Below are positions 37,369 to 48,658 of a DNA stretch of 64,000 nucleotides, in pieces. Source of the DNA: Crocinitomicaceae bacterium (GTDB lineage Bacteria > Bacteroidota > Bacteroidia > Flavobacteriales_D > Crocinitomicaceae). The stretch is taken from assembly GCA_016719925.1 (NCBI GenBank), contig JADJYC010000012.1, forward strand, positions 1-64,000, given 5' to 3'. A program made the position numbers and the translations under genes. The stretch's first letter is position 1. Every line of letters begins with the position of its first letter. The notes beneath the pieces are model-generated. The model had not been told where the DNA came from. It worked only from the letters and a program-made list of their open reading frames with translations, and did not search any database.

Positions 37369-38637
37369 ATGAAATATCCGTTGATCCTGATTACAATCAC
37401 CATTTTTATAGCTTGTTCATCACAGCAGGCAGATTTACCTGTAACGGAAAATTTCAGTCAGGATACAATTTCTGCCGAAAAGCAATCTGAACCGTTATAT
37501 TGTAATCACGAAGTAAAAGTAGGTGCTGAACAAACGGACAGCTATTTGAGTTTGCTGAAAGATAAACGGGTGGCTGTTGTCGGTAATCAGTCTTCGATGA
37601 TAGGTTCAGTCCATCTGGTAGATTCGCTGAAAAATTCAGGAATAAATCTGGTACGGGTTTTTTCTCCTGAACATGGATTCAGAGGTGATGCCGATGCTGG
37701 TGAAAAAGTTGCAAGCGGAACAGATGAAAAAACCGGTTTGCAGATAGTTTCTTTGTATGGAAGCAACAGAAAACCAACAGCTGAACAATTGGCGGATGTG
37801 GATATTCTGTTATTTGACATTCAGGACGTAGGAGCACGATTTTATACCTACATCTCAACACTCCACTATGTAATGGAGGCTGCTGCTGAAAACGGAAAAA
37901 AATTAATTCTGCTTGACCGTCCAAATCCAAACGGACATTATGTTGACGGACCAGTGCTAGATCCCAAATTCAAATCTTTTGTGGGGATGCATCCGGTTCC
38001 GGTGGTTCACGGTATGACTATCGGTGAATATGCGCAAATGATTAACGGCGAAGGCTGGCTTGCAAATGGTGTTGTTTGTGATCTTTCAGTAATTAAATGT
38101 GAAGGTTGGGATCACACCCGTTTTTATGAATTACCGATTGCTCCTTCGCCAAATCTTCAGAACATGACGTCAATTTATTTATATCCCTCACTTTGTTTTT
38201 TTGAAGGAACGGTGGTGAGCATTGGACGTGGAACTGATAAACCGTTTCAGGTAATCGGTCATCCCAAAATGGAAGTGGATGTACTGGAAAAACTTTATTC
38301 ATTTAAACCAATGCCAAACGCAGCAGCTGCACATCCGGTGCTGGAAGGGGAAACCTGTTACGGATATGATTTGTCCGGATCTGATATTAAAGAATTAAGA
38401 ACAAAAGCTAAACTTGATTTGAGTTACCTGATTGAATTCTATAACAAACTTAAAATGGGCAGCGCTTATTTTTTAAAATCAAATTTCATCAATAATCTGG
38501 CAGGAACAGATCAGTTAAAGAGTCAAATTCTTGCAGGAAAAACACTGGAAGAAATAGAAGCATCCTGGCAAAGTGGGTTGAACGAGTTTAAAGAGAAAAG
38601 AAAAAAATATCTTCTTTATACAGATTTTGAAAATTAA
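37369..38637 (+). CDS. NamZ-like exo-beta-N-acetylmuramidase (DUF1343) lipoprotein
   Basis: A 422-residue protein with a lipoprotein signal (MKYPLILITITIFIAC). Family hallmarks are VGNQSSMIG, VRVFSPEHGFRGDADAGE, DILLFDIQDVGARFYTYIST, LLDRPNPNGHYVDGPVLD and GMTIGEYAQMINGEGWL. NamZ enzymes remove N-acetylmuramic acid from peptidoglycan fragments for recycling. It converges with the acyltransferase gene, overlapping by four bases at the stop codons. No frameshift is present. Confidence 0.87.
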   Translation: MKYPLILITITIFIACSSQQADLPVTENFSQDTISAEKQSEPLYCNHEVKVGAEQTDSYLSLLKDKRVAVVGNQSSMIGSVHLVDSLKNSGINLVRVFSPEHGFRGDADAGEKVASGTDEKTGLQIVSLYGSNRKPTAEQLADVDILLFDIQDVGARFYTYISTLHYVMEAAAENGKKLILLDRPNPNGHYVDGPVLDPKFKSFVGMHPVPVVHGMTIGEYAQMINGEGWLANGVVCDLSVIKCEGWDHTRFYELPIAPSPNLQNMTSIYLYPSLCFFEGTVVSIGRGTDKPFQVIGHPKMEVDVLEKLYSFKPMPNAAAAHPVLEGETCYGYDLSGSDIKELRTKAKLDLSYLIEFYNKLKMGSAYFLKSNFINNLAGTDQLKSQILAGKTLEEIEASWQSGLNEFKEKRKKYLLYTDFEN

Positions 38638-39954
38638 AGTCCGGCCTCTTTGATTTTTGAAACAAGTTCTTTTCTTCTGATGACAAATTTCAGAAGTGTT
38701 TCAGCAGGCATTTTTAAAATTCTCATCGTATCCGCAAATAATAAACCGTAGTTATAGGCAATGATTCCGCAACCTGCAGGAACAGTGAAATAATACGATG
38801 CTGCCAGCCAGTAGCTTGGATAAACAAATTCATGAAATAACCAGATCACCGGTAAGTTAAACAGCATTCCAATAAACGCACCAAGTAAAATTTTTACGCC
38901 GCTCCAAAAAACTTCCCGGCGGAACATTTTTTCAACCAGTTTTTTTACCAGCATGTAGGGAATAAAAAGATGAACAAATCCAGCAATAAAAAATGGAAAA
39001 AGCAGGATCAGTTTTAAGAATCGGGTAAGCAGATTTTTTGAATTGTGTTTTTCAAAATGATACACCCAGTTGTCATTGACACCTGATTTTTTTTCATCTC
39101 TGAAGTATTGATCAAGTGAAGTTTTCAGGTCAGCCCATTTGGTTTCATCAGCTTTGTAATTTTCGTTGACAAACGGGCCGTTTTTTGAGAATTGTGATAG
39201 CGGTCAATCAGCGGAATGGAGTTGTCACGGTAAAAATGATGCATTCCGTTTCTGTTTATTGCCTTAATCTGATCAACAAAAACCGCCAGCGATTTATCAT
39301 GAACATAAGTAATCTGTTCTTTCAATTCTTTGTCAAGCTGACGCATGAGAGTAGTTGCCGCTTTTGCAGGACTTTCATCATAAAGTTGTTTGTAGTCTTT
39401 TAGATGAATGATTTTACCCGCCGACATGACAATGTCACAATTGAATGATTTTGGATCAGAATAATTTGTTCCGATGGCCTGTATTTTTATGTCTTCTTTC
39501 CAGTCAGTAGCAACCATTGCACCAAAGGCAATTCTTGCAGGACCTTTTTTGAGTGGTTTCAAACTTCTGATAAAAACATCATCTGTATATCCTTCACCAA
39601 ACATGATGAGCGATTTTTTCCACTTCAGAATTTTTATAGCTTCTTTAAATGTTGCAATATTTTTTCAGCACTGTCATTGCCGTCTTCAGCCATGCGGTAA
39701 ATGGGCACCATGTGACAGGCCCAGGTAACTGGTTTAAGCCAGGGCTTGAAGACATCACTTCTTGTCATGAAGTGGATAATTGGTCTATGATAGTTTGCAA
39801 TGATTAACGGATCAATGAAGGCGCTTGGGTGGTTACAAACGAATATGGTTTGTGCGTAGAATGTTTTTTGTGTATTTACAATTCTGATTCTCCGGTAAAA
39901 AACACGGAGCACATACGGTAACGTTATCCAGAGTAAGAAGTATAGCGGTCTCAT
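38634..39954 (-). CDS. PlsC-type acyltransferase with C-terminal membrane region (two frameshifts)
   Basis: Merged length is about 440 residues. The N-terminal acyltransferase domain has the NHPSAFIDP catalytic block (an NHx4D form) and a later FGEGYTDD block; the C-terminal third carries membrane helices (LLFPFFIAGFVHLFIPYMLV). It probably acylates glycerol-3-phosphate derivatives or ornithine lipids. Frames break near 39610-39630 and near 39190; the latter is restored as HNSQKNGPFVNENYKADETK and joins through to VYHFEKHNSKNLL without stops. Confidence 0.78.
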
Positions 39955-40073
39955 AAATCAGATACAAAACTAATAAATCAGTCTCTTAAAACAGCAAGAA
40001 AAATCAACCAGTGTGATCTGCACTGTTCCTGTTAAAATAAGTTAAGCCCGAAATAATGTTAAATTCGTAAAGT

Positions 40074-40081
40074 TAACTTTG
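40074..40081 (+). promoter_or_regulatory. Minus-7 promoter box of the first kinase/regulator pair
   Basis: TAACTTTG, a perfect TAnnTTTG, 20 bases before the proposed TTG start at 40101. No clear minus-33 element. Confidence 0.5.
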
Positions 40082-40100
40082 ATTAAAACCCTTATTTTCT

Positions 40101-41710
40101 TTGAGTAAGAACAGAATCAGCATATTGATTGTGCTTATGTCGGCAGCAGTGCTGGGCTTGTTTTTCTTCAGTTTGGCTGGATCAGAAACGTACATAAACT
40201 AACTGAACAAAAATTCAATGAAAATGTTCAGATTGCTCTGGCTAAAACGGCCCTTGATCTGGAAAAATTTGAAATGGTTCAGCTCATGAATCCTGAAGTT
40301 TTCGATGAAGGACTGGAAGGCTCACTGGATGATTATGTAAAGAGTGTAGGTTATGTGATTCAGGCGCAAGAATCCATTTCGCTGCGAGATACCATCATTT
40401 TTGTAGGTGGTGAAAAGCAAAAATTCTGGCTGGTTCAGGGAAATCTGATTGATACCACAACCGGTTTGCGCGCATCTCACCGAGTACTTACAAGAGATCT
40501 GAGGCAAGATGAACCACTGGCAGTAGAAAATGAATTATTGGGGCTGGACGCTGATACCAATTCATTTGCCATTCAATGGAATGAATCTTTTGAAAAGCAG
40601 ATTAATAAAAAAACCATTTACCTGAATTACCTTATAGAAAGTATGTTTACCACCAATCCGGTTGAGGATATTTCTTTGAGGTTGAATCGCTATGTTCTAG
40701 ATAGTTTGCTTTCACAAAATCTGATTCTGAATGATATTGACACCACCTTTCGATTCAATATAGTCAAGGATTCTCTGTGGCAGCATAAATTCAAATTCAA
40801 AAGTCCGCATTTTGATGAAACGCTGAAAGAAAGTCAGCATTCCACATTGCTTTATCCAAGTGATGTGATACCAAGTGAATACCGGCTGATGGTCTCTTTT
40901 CCCGGACAAGGTTTATTCGTTTGGAAAGAAATGGCCGGTACAATTGCTGCATCCATTTTGCTGGTGCTGATTGTCATGTTTGCTTTTTATTTTGCCGTTA
41001 GAACAATTTATCAGCAAAAACAATTGTCTGAAATTAAAAATGACTTCATCAGCAACATGACGCATGAATTGAAGACGCCTATATCTACTATTTCACTTGC
41101 CTGCGAAGCCGTAAAAGATCCGGATATGCAAAATGATAAAGCCATGCTTGATTCATTTATTTCCATGATTGATAAAGAAAACAAACGTCTTGGAAAATTA
41201 GTGGAGAATGTGTTGCAGACTGCTCTGATCGATAAAGGAAAATTGAAACTCAACAGAGAATTGATTCCCGTTGATGCATTGCTGAAACAGGTGATTGAAT
41301 CATTTCAGATCAGGTATCATGATAAAGGCGGAGAAATTATTGTGGACAAACTGGATGTATTCAGCTACAATTTGATAAAATGCATTTTCGCCAACGTGAT
41401 TTTCAATTTGCTTGATAATTTATTGAAATATTGTGATACCAAACCGGTGGTTCATATTTCTCTTCTGAAAAATTCAAACGGATTTACGCTGGAAGTATCT
41501 GATAACGGAATTGGAATCAGAAAAGAAGATCAAAAACGAATTTTTGAAAAACTCTACCGCGTTCCAACCGGAGACGTACATAACGTCAAAGGATTTGGAC
41601 TTGGGTTGAGTTATGTTTTTTCTATAGTTAAATTGCACAACGGAGAAATTTCCTTAAAGAGTGCACTTGAAAAAGGTTCAACATTTAAAATAACAATCAG
41701 CGATGAGTGA
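40101..41710 (+). CDS. Membrane sensor histidine kinase, first pair (one frameshift)
   Basis: About 537 residues. A TTG start at 40101 gives MSKNRISILIVLMSAAVLGL, which lines up with the N-terminus of the paralogous kinase at 48659. Two membrane helices (about 8-28 and 225-250) enclose a periplasmic sensor region. Then come the H box NDFISNMTHELKTPISTI, an N box (NVIFNLLDNLLKYC), and glycine boxes (DNGIGIRKEDQKRIFEKLYR; VKGFGLGLSYV). The frame breaks in the T run near 40160; one base restores LGLFFLQFGWIRNVHKLTEQ. It overlaps the regulator gene by eight bases. The signal is unknown. Confidence 0.85.
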
Positions 41711-42391
41711 AAAAGTTAAAATTCTTCTGGCAGAAGATGATACCAGTCTTGGTACCGTGTTGTCAAATTATCTGAAAGCAAAATCATTTGACGTCACCTT
41801 GTGTGTGGATGGTGAGATTGCCCTGCAGCGATTTAAAGAGCAACTTTTTGATTTCATCATTCTTGATGTGATGATGCCCGTGAAAGATGGTTTTGCTGTT
41901 GCAAAGGAAATTCGAAAAACAGATTCTGAAATTCCAATTTTGTTCCTCACGGCAAAGTCAATGAAAGAAGATAAACTGGCAGGTTTTGATGCGGGCGGAG
42001 ACGATTACCTGACCAAACCGTTTGCCATGGAAGAACTGCTGGCAAGAATCAATGCAATTTTGAAACGGACCTATAAAGAGGGTAAAAAAGAAACGACATT
42101 CAAAATAGGGGATATCAGTTATGATTACTTGCAGCAGATGATAGACATCAATGGACAGAAAACAAAACTCACCACAAAAGAAAATGAACTGTTCTACCTG
42201 CTCATAAAAAATCAGGATGAAATTCTGGACAGAAATGATGCGCTGAAACATGTCTGGGGGATGATAATTATTTCAACGGAAGAAGTATGGATGTATATAT
42301 TACCAAACTTCGTAAATACCTGAGTGCTTCCGGACAGGTGGAAATCATGAATGTACACGGTAAAGGATTCAGACTGCTTAAGAAAAGTTAG
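41703..42391 (+). CDS. OmpR-family response regulator, first pair (one frameshift)
   Basis: About 229 residues. The receiver domain has LLAEDD, phosphoacceptor aspartate in FIILDVMMPVKDGF, FLTAKS and the LTKPF lysine. The C-terminal winged helix breaks frame near 42257; correction gives VWGDDNYFNGRSMDVYITKL followed by RKYLSASGQ and ends GKGFRLLKKS. It overlaps the kinase gene and is most likely its partner. The paralogous pair lies at 48659-50715. Confidence 0.87.
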
Positions 42392-42450
42392 TCAGAACGT
42401 ATTTACCGATATTCTTAACCTGCAGGTCAGGATTACATCCTTAATTGTTG

Positions 42451-42458
42451 TAATTTTG
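42451..42458 (+). promoter_or_regulatory. Minus-7 promoter box of menD
   Basis: TAATTTTG, a perfect TAnnTTTG. Its last base is only seven bases before the GTG start at 42466, so the transcript may be leaderless or nearly so. Confidence 0.55.
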
Positions 42459-42465
42459 TACCGCT

Positions 42466-44154
42466 GTGATCACAACCAACATAACGCATATAGCACATCT
42501 GGCTGAACTATGTTTTCAGCATGGAATAAAAAATATTGTTCTTTCTCCCGGTTCAAGAAACGCTCCTTTGATTATTGCATTTGATGAACATCCGGGAATC
42601 AAAACCTGGCTGATTCACGAAGAGCGTTGTGCTGCTTTTTTTGCGTTGGGATTGGCTGATGCACTGAATGAACCGGTTGCAATTGCATGTACTTCAGGCA
42701 GCGCCCCGCTTAATTATTCTCCCGCCATTTCTGAAGCGTATTACAGAAGAATTCCCCTGCTCATTTTGACTGCTGACCGTCCGCTTGCGTTGATAGATCA
42801 GGGTGATGGCCAGACAATTCGTCAGAAAAATGTATTTCAGAATTTTGTCAAATCTTCTTTTGAATTACCCGATTTTACACTTGAAACAAAAACTGAAAAT
42901 TCAGACAAACGTGTTAATGATGCGCTGGTGTTGTTGAATGAAATTCCATCAGCTCCTGTGCATATAAATATTCCACTGAGTGAACCTTTATACGGAGTTT
43001 CAGAATTGACAACAAAACCGGAATTTAAATTATCGCAGAAAAAGAATTTTTCATTGACATCAGCAGAAAAGGAAACAATAAAAAATGGCTGGAGTAATTC
43101 AAAGAAAAAACTGATTTTGATCGGACAACTTTCACCTGATCCTAAACTGGAAATTGCACTTTCAACAATTCTGACTCAGCCGGATGTTGCAGTGCTGGTA
43201 GAAAACACTTCAAATCTGCAGCAATTTCAAAAAATTGTCCATTGCATTGATCGCACCCTTGCTGTTATTAAAGAAGATGAACTGGAACAATTTGCTCCTG
43301 ATTTGTTGATTACAATTGGCGGTGCAATCATCTCAAAAAAAATAAAAGCATTTTTCAGAACTAAAAAACCTTCAATCAACTGGCGCGTCGGGAATTATTT
43401 ATTTGAAGAAGATACTTACCAGTCACTTACACATTCATTTGAAGTTTCCGCGGCTGATTTTTTTGATTTTGTCGCTTCTGTTCCTGTAATTGCTGAAACC
43501 AATTTTGGTGATAAATGGAAACAAAGAGATTTTATAGCGCAGGAAAAACACCAGGTTTTTTTGGAGAAAACATCGTGGTGTGATTTGAAAGCATTTGAAA
43601 TAATTCTGGATTCCATTCCGGCGAATTCCGTTTTACACATGGGTAATTCTTCTGTTGTGAGATATTGTCAGCTCTTCAATCCCGAAAAATCAATTCGGTA
43701 TTATTCAAACAGGGGTGTAAGCGGTATTGATGGTTCAACATCAACAGCTGCCGGTTTTTCTGCAGTTGTTCAGGATAAAATGAATTTACTCATTACAGGA
43801 GATGTCTCTTTTTTGTATGACTCAAATGCGCTCTGGAATAATTATTTGAAATCCAATTTCAGAATCATTGTCATCAATAATGGAGGTGGCGGAATCTTTC
43901 AAATTCTTGAGGGTTCAAATTCTGTAAAACAAAAAGATTATTTTTTCTCACCTTATAAGGCAGATCTTGCTCATTTGTGCAAAACATTTGATGTTCACTA
44001 TCTGTCTGCTGATAATGAATTAGCATTGGAAAAAGAAATCAAGACGCTTTTGACGGTAGAAAGCAATGGACCCGTGTTGCTGGAGGTTAAAACGTTTAGT
44101 CAAAGCAATGCTGAGGTATTAAAAGCCTATTTCAATGCATTACGGGCTGAGTAG
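42466..44154 (+). CDS. menD: MenD, SEPHCHC synthase of menaquinone biosynthesis
   Basis: Thiamine diphosphate enzyme that joins isochorismate with 2-oxoglutarate. The 562-residue length is normal. The TPP glutamate lies in IHEERCAAFFALGLADA, followed by ACTSGSAPLNYSPAISEAYY and LILTADRPLALIDQGDGQTI; the C-terminal TPP/metal motif is VINNGGGGIF after TGDVSFLYDSNALWN. The start codon is GTG. Menaquinone is the expected quinone pool for the nitrate respiration and proline dehydrogenase encoded in the left half of the window. No frameshift. Confidence 0.94.
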   Translation: MITTNITHIAHLAELCFQHGIKNIVLSPGSRNAPLIIAFDEHPGIKTWLIHEERCAAFFALGLADALNEPVAIACTSGSAPLNYSPAISEAYYRRIPLLILTADRPLALIDQGDGQTIRQKNVFQNFVKSSFELPDFTLETKTENSDKRVNDALVLLNEIPSAPVHINIPLSEPLYGVSELTTKPEFKLSQKKNFSLTSAEKETIKNGWSNSKKKLILIGQLSPDPKLEIALSTILTQPDVAVLVENTSNLQQFQKIVHCIDRTLAVIKEDELEQFAPDLLITIGGAIISKKIKAFFRTKKPSINWRVGNYLFEEDTYQSLTHSFEVSAADFFDFVASVPVIAETNFGDKWKQRDFIAQEKHQVFLEKTSWCDLKAFEIILDSIPANSVLHMGNSSVVRYCQLFNPEKSIRYYSNRGVSGIDGSTSTAAGFSAVVQDKMNLLITGDVSFLYDSNALWNNYLKSNFRIIVINNGGGGIFQILEGSNSVKQKDYFFSPYKADLAHLCKTFDVHYLSADNELALEKEIKTLLTVESNGPVLLEVKTFSQSNAEVLKAYFNALRAE

Positions 44155-44221
44155 ATAGTTGTCTCAACCAACTTTTTCCTACCTTTAGCCGTAACTACTA
44201 TATATCCAAAGAATAAAGTCT

Positions 44222-46076
44222 ATGAAAAAATCATTACTCATTTTGGCCGGAGCATTAAGTTCTGCAGGCTTTTCACAAATGACCATGCATAACAACGCGT
44301 CAATGCTTGCAGGTTCAGGATGTAATTGTTATCAGGTTACTCCAAACTTGTCAAACAAAAAAGGTGCTATCTGGAGTCCAGCGCCTATTGACTTGACCAA
44401 CGCATTTGACATGACCTTTTATGTGTATCTGGGTACAAATGACGGAGGTGCTGACGGTTTGGCTTTTGTACTGCAACAAAACGGTACCGGAATTGGTGAT
44501 TTTGGATATACATTAGGGTATCATGATATAGCTCCGGCTAACACACCTGCAATTTCTGCATCGTCATTTGCAATTGAAATTGACACCTGGAACAGCAGTC
44601 CTACAGTTGCAACAGATATTGCATCTGATCATATCGGAATATCATCAAACGGAAGCAATGAACACAATCTTGGCGGACCTTATCCAATTGCAAATATTGA
44701 AGACGGAAATTACCATACATTCCGCGTTATTTGGAATCCAGGACTTACTACTATTGCCGCATTACTGGATGGAGCACCTATTTTTGCAAGTACCATAAAT
44801 ATTACCAATCTTATTTTTTCAGGAAATCCAATGGTTTATTTTGGATTCACGGCTTCCGGCGGAGGTGCATTTAATGAGCAAAGAGTTTGTATGTACAGAA
44901 ATGCCGGATTCACACAAGATCTTACTTCTCTGTGTCCGGGTTCAACGGTGAACTTTACAGATAACTCAACAAGTGATTTGAACAATATTGTAGATTATAC
45001 CTGGAACTATGGTGACGGTTCGCCGCTTGATGTGACTCAAAATGGCTCACACACTTATACAGTACCTGGAACATACACAGCAAAATTATATATGACAGAT
45101 ATTTCAGGTTGTGATGACAGCGCTGAAGTTTTGATTACTGTTTTGCCTGACTTGATTATTGATGTGGTTGGTCAAAACCCAACTTGTTTTGGAGATACAG
45201 ATGGAGAAGCTACAGCAACTTCGCAAAACGGTACTGGTCCGTATACTTATACATGGGATGATCCATTGGTGCAAACAACACAAACTGCAACCGGATTATT
45301 GGCAAACACAACGTATAATGTGGACGTAGTGGATGATTTGGGTTGTACCGGATCAGGAACTGTAACAATTGGAGAAACAGCTGAAATTATTGTTGATATT
45401 ATACGTGATGATGCAAGTTGTTTTGGTTCATCTGACGGACAGGTTGAAGCTGTTGTGACAAACGGTGTTGGCCCTTTTACTTTTACATGGGATGATCCGT
45501 CTGCGCAAACTACCAATCCGGCTGCGGGTCTTCCGGCTGGAACTTATTCAGTAACTGTTACAGATGCCAATGGTTGTACAGCAACTGCCAGCACGGTAGT
45601 TAATCAGCCTGCAGAAATTTTTATTACCGGTGTTGTTTCTTATGATAACGGAACTTCCAACGGAGCTATAGATGCAACTGCAACAGGAGGTACTCCAACT
45701 TATACATTTGCCTGGAGTAATTCTGAAACTACTGAAGATATTACTGGTCTTGGTGCCGGTGATTATACACTTACAGTAACTGATGCCAATGGTTGTACAA
45801 AAGACACAACATTTAGTGTGAAATCAAGTGTAGGTATTGGTGAAGAAAGTAAAAATCCGTTTGAAATTTTCCCTAATCCTTCCACCGGAACTTTCCAGGT
45901 AAAAGGAGTTAATGCTTACCTGATTTCAATTTCAGATGCATCCGGAAAATTAGTATACTCAAGTAATGCAAATGGTTTGCAAAAACATTAATCTGAATTT
46001 TGTTGAAGCGGGAATTTATTTAATCAGCATTGAACAAGATGGATTTGTTTACACAGAAAAATTAGTCATTCACTGA
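44222..46076 (+). CDS. Secreted L-type lectin/PKD/SprB-repeat protein with T9SS sorting domain (one frameshift)
   Basis: About 618 residues. A signal peptide (MKKSLLILAGALSSAGFS) is followed by a legume-lectin-like domain (about 25-225, with DGLAFVLQQNGTGIGDFGYT and SFAIEIDTWNSSP), a PKD domain (DYTWNYGDGSPLDVTQNGSH) and three SprB-type repeats. The repeat units look like SCFGSSDGQVEAVVTNGVGP and GTYSVTVTDANGCTATAS. The C-terminal sorting domain begins PFEIFPNPSTGTFQVK. The frame breaks near 45975; correction restores LNLNFVEAGIYLISIEQDGF and ends EKLVIH. It is likely exported by type IX secretion and attached to, or released from, the surface to bind glycans. Confidence 0.83.
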
Positions 46077-46094
46077 CAAAGAAAAATATTCTGA

Positions 46095-46132
46095 AAAACC
46101 GCCTTTGAAATTTTCAGAGGCGGTTTTTTTTT
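46095..46132 (+). terminator. Rho-independent terminator after the lectin gene
   Basis: AAAACCGCCT pairs with AGGCGGTTTT around an AT-rich loop that may extend the stem, followed by a run of nine T. It starts about 18 bases after the corrected stop codon. Confidence 0.85.
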
Positions 46133-46175
46133 GACCTGAATTTCCACATCAGATTTCTGTCCGTAATATTATCAG

Positions 46176-46183
46176 TAAATTTG
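46176..46183 (+). promoter_or_regulatory. Minus-7 promoter box of the BNR-repeat protein gene
   Basis: TAAATTTG, a perfect TAnnTTTG, 24 bases before the ATG at 46207. The minus-33 element is not obvious. Confidence 0.5.
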
Positions 46184-46206
46184 AGTTAACTGCTAAGTAC
46201 GTTCTC

Positions 46207-48371
46207 ATGAAATCAATTTTGCTTCTTGTTGCTTTATATTCTTTTTTCGTTTATTCTCAGTCATGGAATTACACAGGCATGTGGGAAAATGCAGGCCCAA
46301 ATGACAAACCGGATTCTCCCACAAATATTTCTGCTGCAGGTGTTGGTCCGGCTGAGTTTGTCAGAATATTCAAAAACAATCCAAACTATTTGCTGGCTGG
46401 TTCTCTTTCAGGAGGATTATTTATATCTGAAGATGGTGGTGATAGTTGGCTGAATGCAGGATCAGATTCCTGGGATTATTCCGGCTGTGGCTGGGCAGAT
46501 TTTCATCCTGAAAATAAAGACATTCTTTTTGCTTATTCCAATAATGCAGACAATAATGGTAAACCAGGAAAAATGGGAGTGAAAGGCGGAATACTGCGTA
46601 CAAAAGACGGCGGAATTTCATGGGAAATGATTGCAGGAGGAACAGAATTCGGCACATCAAAAATTGCGGTGTATGGTTTTCGTTTTTTGCCGTCTAACCC
46701 AAATGTGTTATTTATTTTATCAGAAGCCGGATTGTTTTATACCAAAGATTGTCTGGCTGAAAAAGTTTCCTGGATAAAATATGACGGATTGAACGGATCT
46801 ATTTATGACATGGATTTTATAGAGGATGTTGCCTATGTATCTTCCTTGAAACAAAATAAATGGAGTATTCACCGTTTTGATTTTACTTCACAAAAACAGG
46901 AAACCATTCCGCAAATTGAATCTCTTTCAGATGAAAAAAGATCTATCACATTTGAGCCATTGAATGAAAAGCTGATCGTCTTAATTGATTATACAAAACT
47001 GGGAGATGAGCTGTGGGAATACAATCCTTCAGATACGGCGTTCAACCAATTGAAATCAGGTGTTCAGGTGAATTTTGGAAGCGGACATACTTTTGCGGTT
47101 AATCCGCATAACAAATCTGAAATTATTATTGGTAATTCAATCAGCCTGAAAAGGTATGCATATCCTTCCATGAAAGAAATTAAATTAGGCGGTGGTTATC
47201 ATGTCGATGTTGAATTTGTGAATTATCATCCGTCAGATACCAACAAAATTTACATTGCCTGTCATGGCGGAATTTATCTTTCAGAAGACAAAGGAGCAAA
47301 ATGGATTTCAAAAAGTAATGGATTGGGAATTGCTGAGGTGATGGGACTGGATGTTTCAGAATCAGATCCAAATCAACTGGTAATTGGATGTTTTCATGAT
47401 GGTTCAACGGTTTATGCTGATTACAATAAAACGGAAATTATTTTTGGAGAACGGTAAACGGAGGAGATGCGCTTACCCCGTTAATCAATCCTGAAAATGC
47501 TGCGGTGGTTTATACATCAACACAGTTTGCCGGCGGCGGATTGTATTATTCTTCCGATACTGCAAACTCAGTTACAAATATTCATTCATCAAACGGCCTG
47601 ACAACTCCGGGCTGGGAACTCACTGCAGTTTTACATCCGGAAAATTCGGATTGGCTTTATTTCAATTTTCAGAGTGCAAAAACGCCTGATATCAGAATGG
47701 ATGTTGCACGATCATCCGACATCACAAAAAAGAAAAATGTAGAAACCATTTCTGATTTCAGCAAATATGGAATGAGTTCATATAAAGTCTATGGTTTATT
47801 CAACAACCGTTTTTTTCCGGATCATTTGTATGCCTATGTTTTGCATTTTGAAAAAAATGAAGATGGAAAAAACATAACCAAACACCGGTTATTCAAAACG
47901 GAAATTGCGCGTGACAGCGCATCAAAAGTAATTGATTCCTGGTATGAACTGGAAGTACCGGTTAGTGCGTGGATTGGAGATGTAGAAGGAGATCCTTCAA
48001 ATCCTGACCGCATTTTTATTTCGTATGCATCAGCGGGTGATGATTCAGAAAACAAAATGATTTATGCCGTGAAGTACAATAAAAAAACCAAAGGCATGAA
48101 ACAATCATTAGATCTCACGCGCAACATTCCCAATTCCGTTGGCGGCAGATTCAACATGGTTTGCCTGAATGAAAACGGACCAGAACTTTTTATTGCAACA
48201 CGCACTGGAGTTTATTACGGAAATAAAAAAACACTAAAAGGAAAAGCAGACTGGATAAAAGTCGGATTCGGTTTACCTCACTGCAAAGTTTACGGTTTGC
48301 ATTATCACAATGAAGCTAAAGTTTTGACAGTTGGAATGTTTGGAAGAGGAGTTTGGAGATATAGGTTTTGA
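46207..48371 (+). CDS. Secreted BNR/sortilin-type beta-propeller protein (one frameshift)
   Basis: About 721 residues with a signal peptide ending VYSQ. Asp-box (BNR) propeller repeats recur through the protein: GGLFISEDGGDSWLNAGSDS, GGILRTKDGGISWEMIAGGT, GGIYLSEDKGAKWISKSNGL and others, with a closing blade VGMFGRGVWRYRF. Such proteins resemble VPS10/sortilin and photosystem-assembly-like propellers; activity cannot be predicted. No T9SS sorting domain is seen. The frame breaks near 47430-47450; correction gives NGNYFWRTVNGGDALTPLIN and joins both halves. Confidence 0.78.
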
Positions 48372-48407
48372 AGATTTTGGCCACGTGTTGCGAGTTAGAC
48401 TGAAGCT

Positions 48408-48518
48408 GGCGCGAGCGTCACGCTCGAGCCTTACGTAATCCGTAACATTAACTTTTAAGCCCTGCTGCGAAGGATATTCATCCTTCGCCAAAAACTAATA
48501 TAGCGGATATGTATCCGC
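48408..48518. repeat. Cluster of three short inverted repeats
   Basis: Within the 287-base gap 48372-48658 there are three palindromes. The first is 48408-48430, with 11-base arms and one mismatch (inner CGAGCGT/ACGCTCG). The second is 48467-48488, with perfect 9-base arms GCGAAGGAT/ATCCTTCGC and a 4-base loop. The third is 48503-48518, with 7-base arms GCGGATA/TATCCGC and a 2-base loop. No T run follows any of them. GC content is higher than around them. They look like a repetitive extragenic or MITE-like remnant. Confidence 0.65.
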
Positions 48519-48658
48519 ACCTAACTTGCCTGCATCATGGAAACGTTACTCTCCGTATCAACAAACACCTGATCTGACGCGGAACGCCACAACATTAACA
48601 ACCTTTTAACAGGCACGGGTGTTGGGTTTACATTGATTTTCAATTAACTTTATTCCCT

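Noticed and set aside
45100..45800. Similar blocks in the lectin gene as a DNA repeat element
   Set aside because: They encode SprB protein repeats with diverged codons, so they are protein-domain repeats.
48372..48658. A small gene or insertion sequence in the gap after the propeller gene
   Set aside because: No open frame with coding character and no transposase fragment or terminal repeats; only the three short palindromes are supported.
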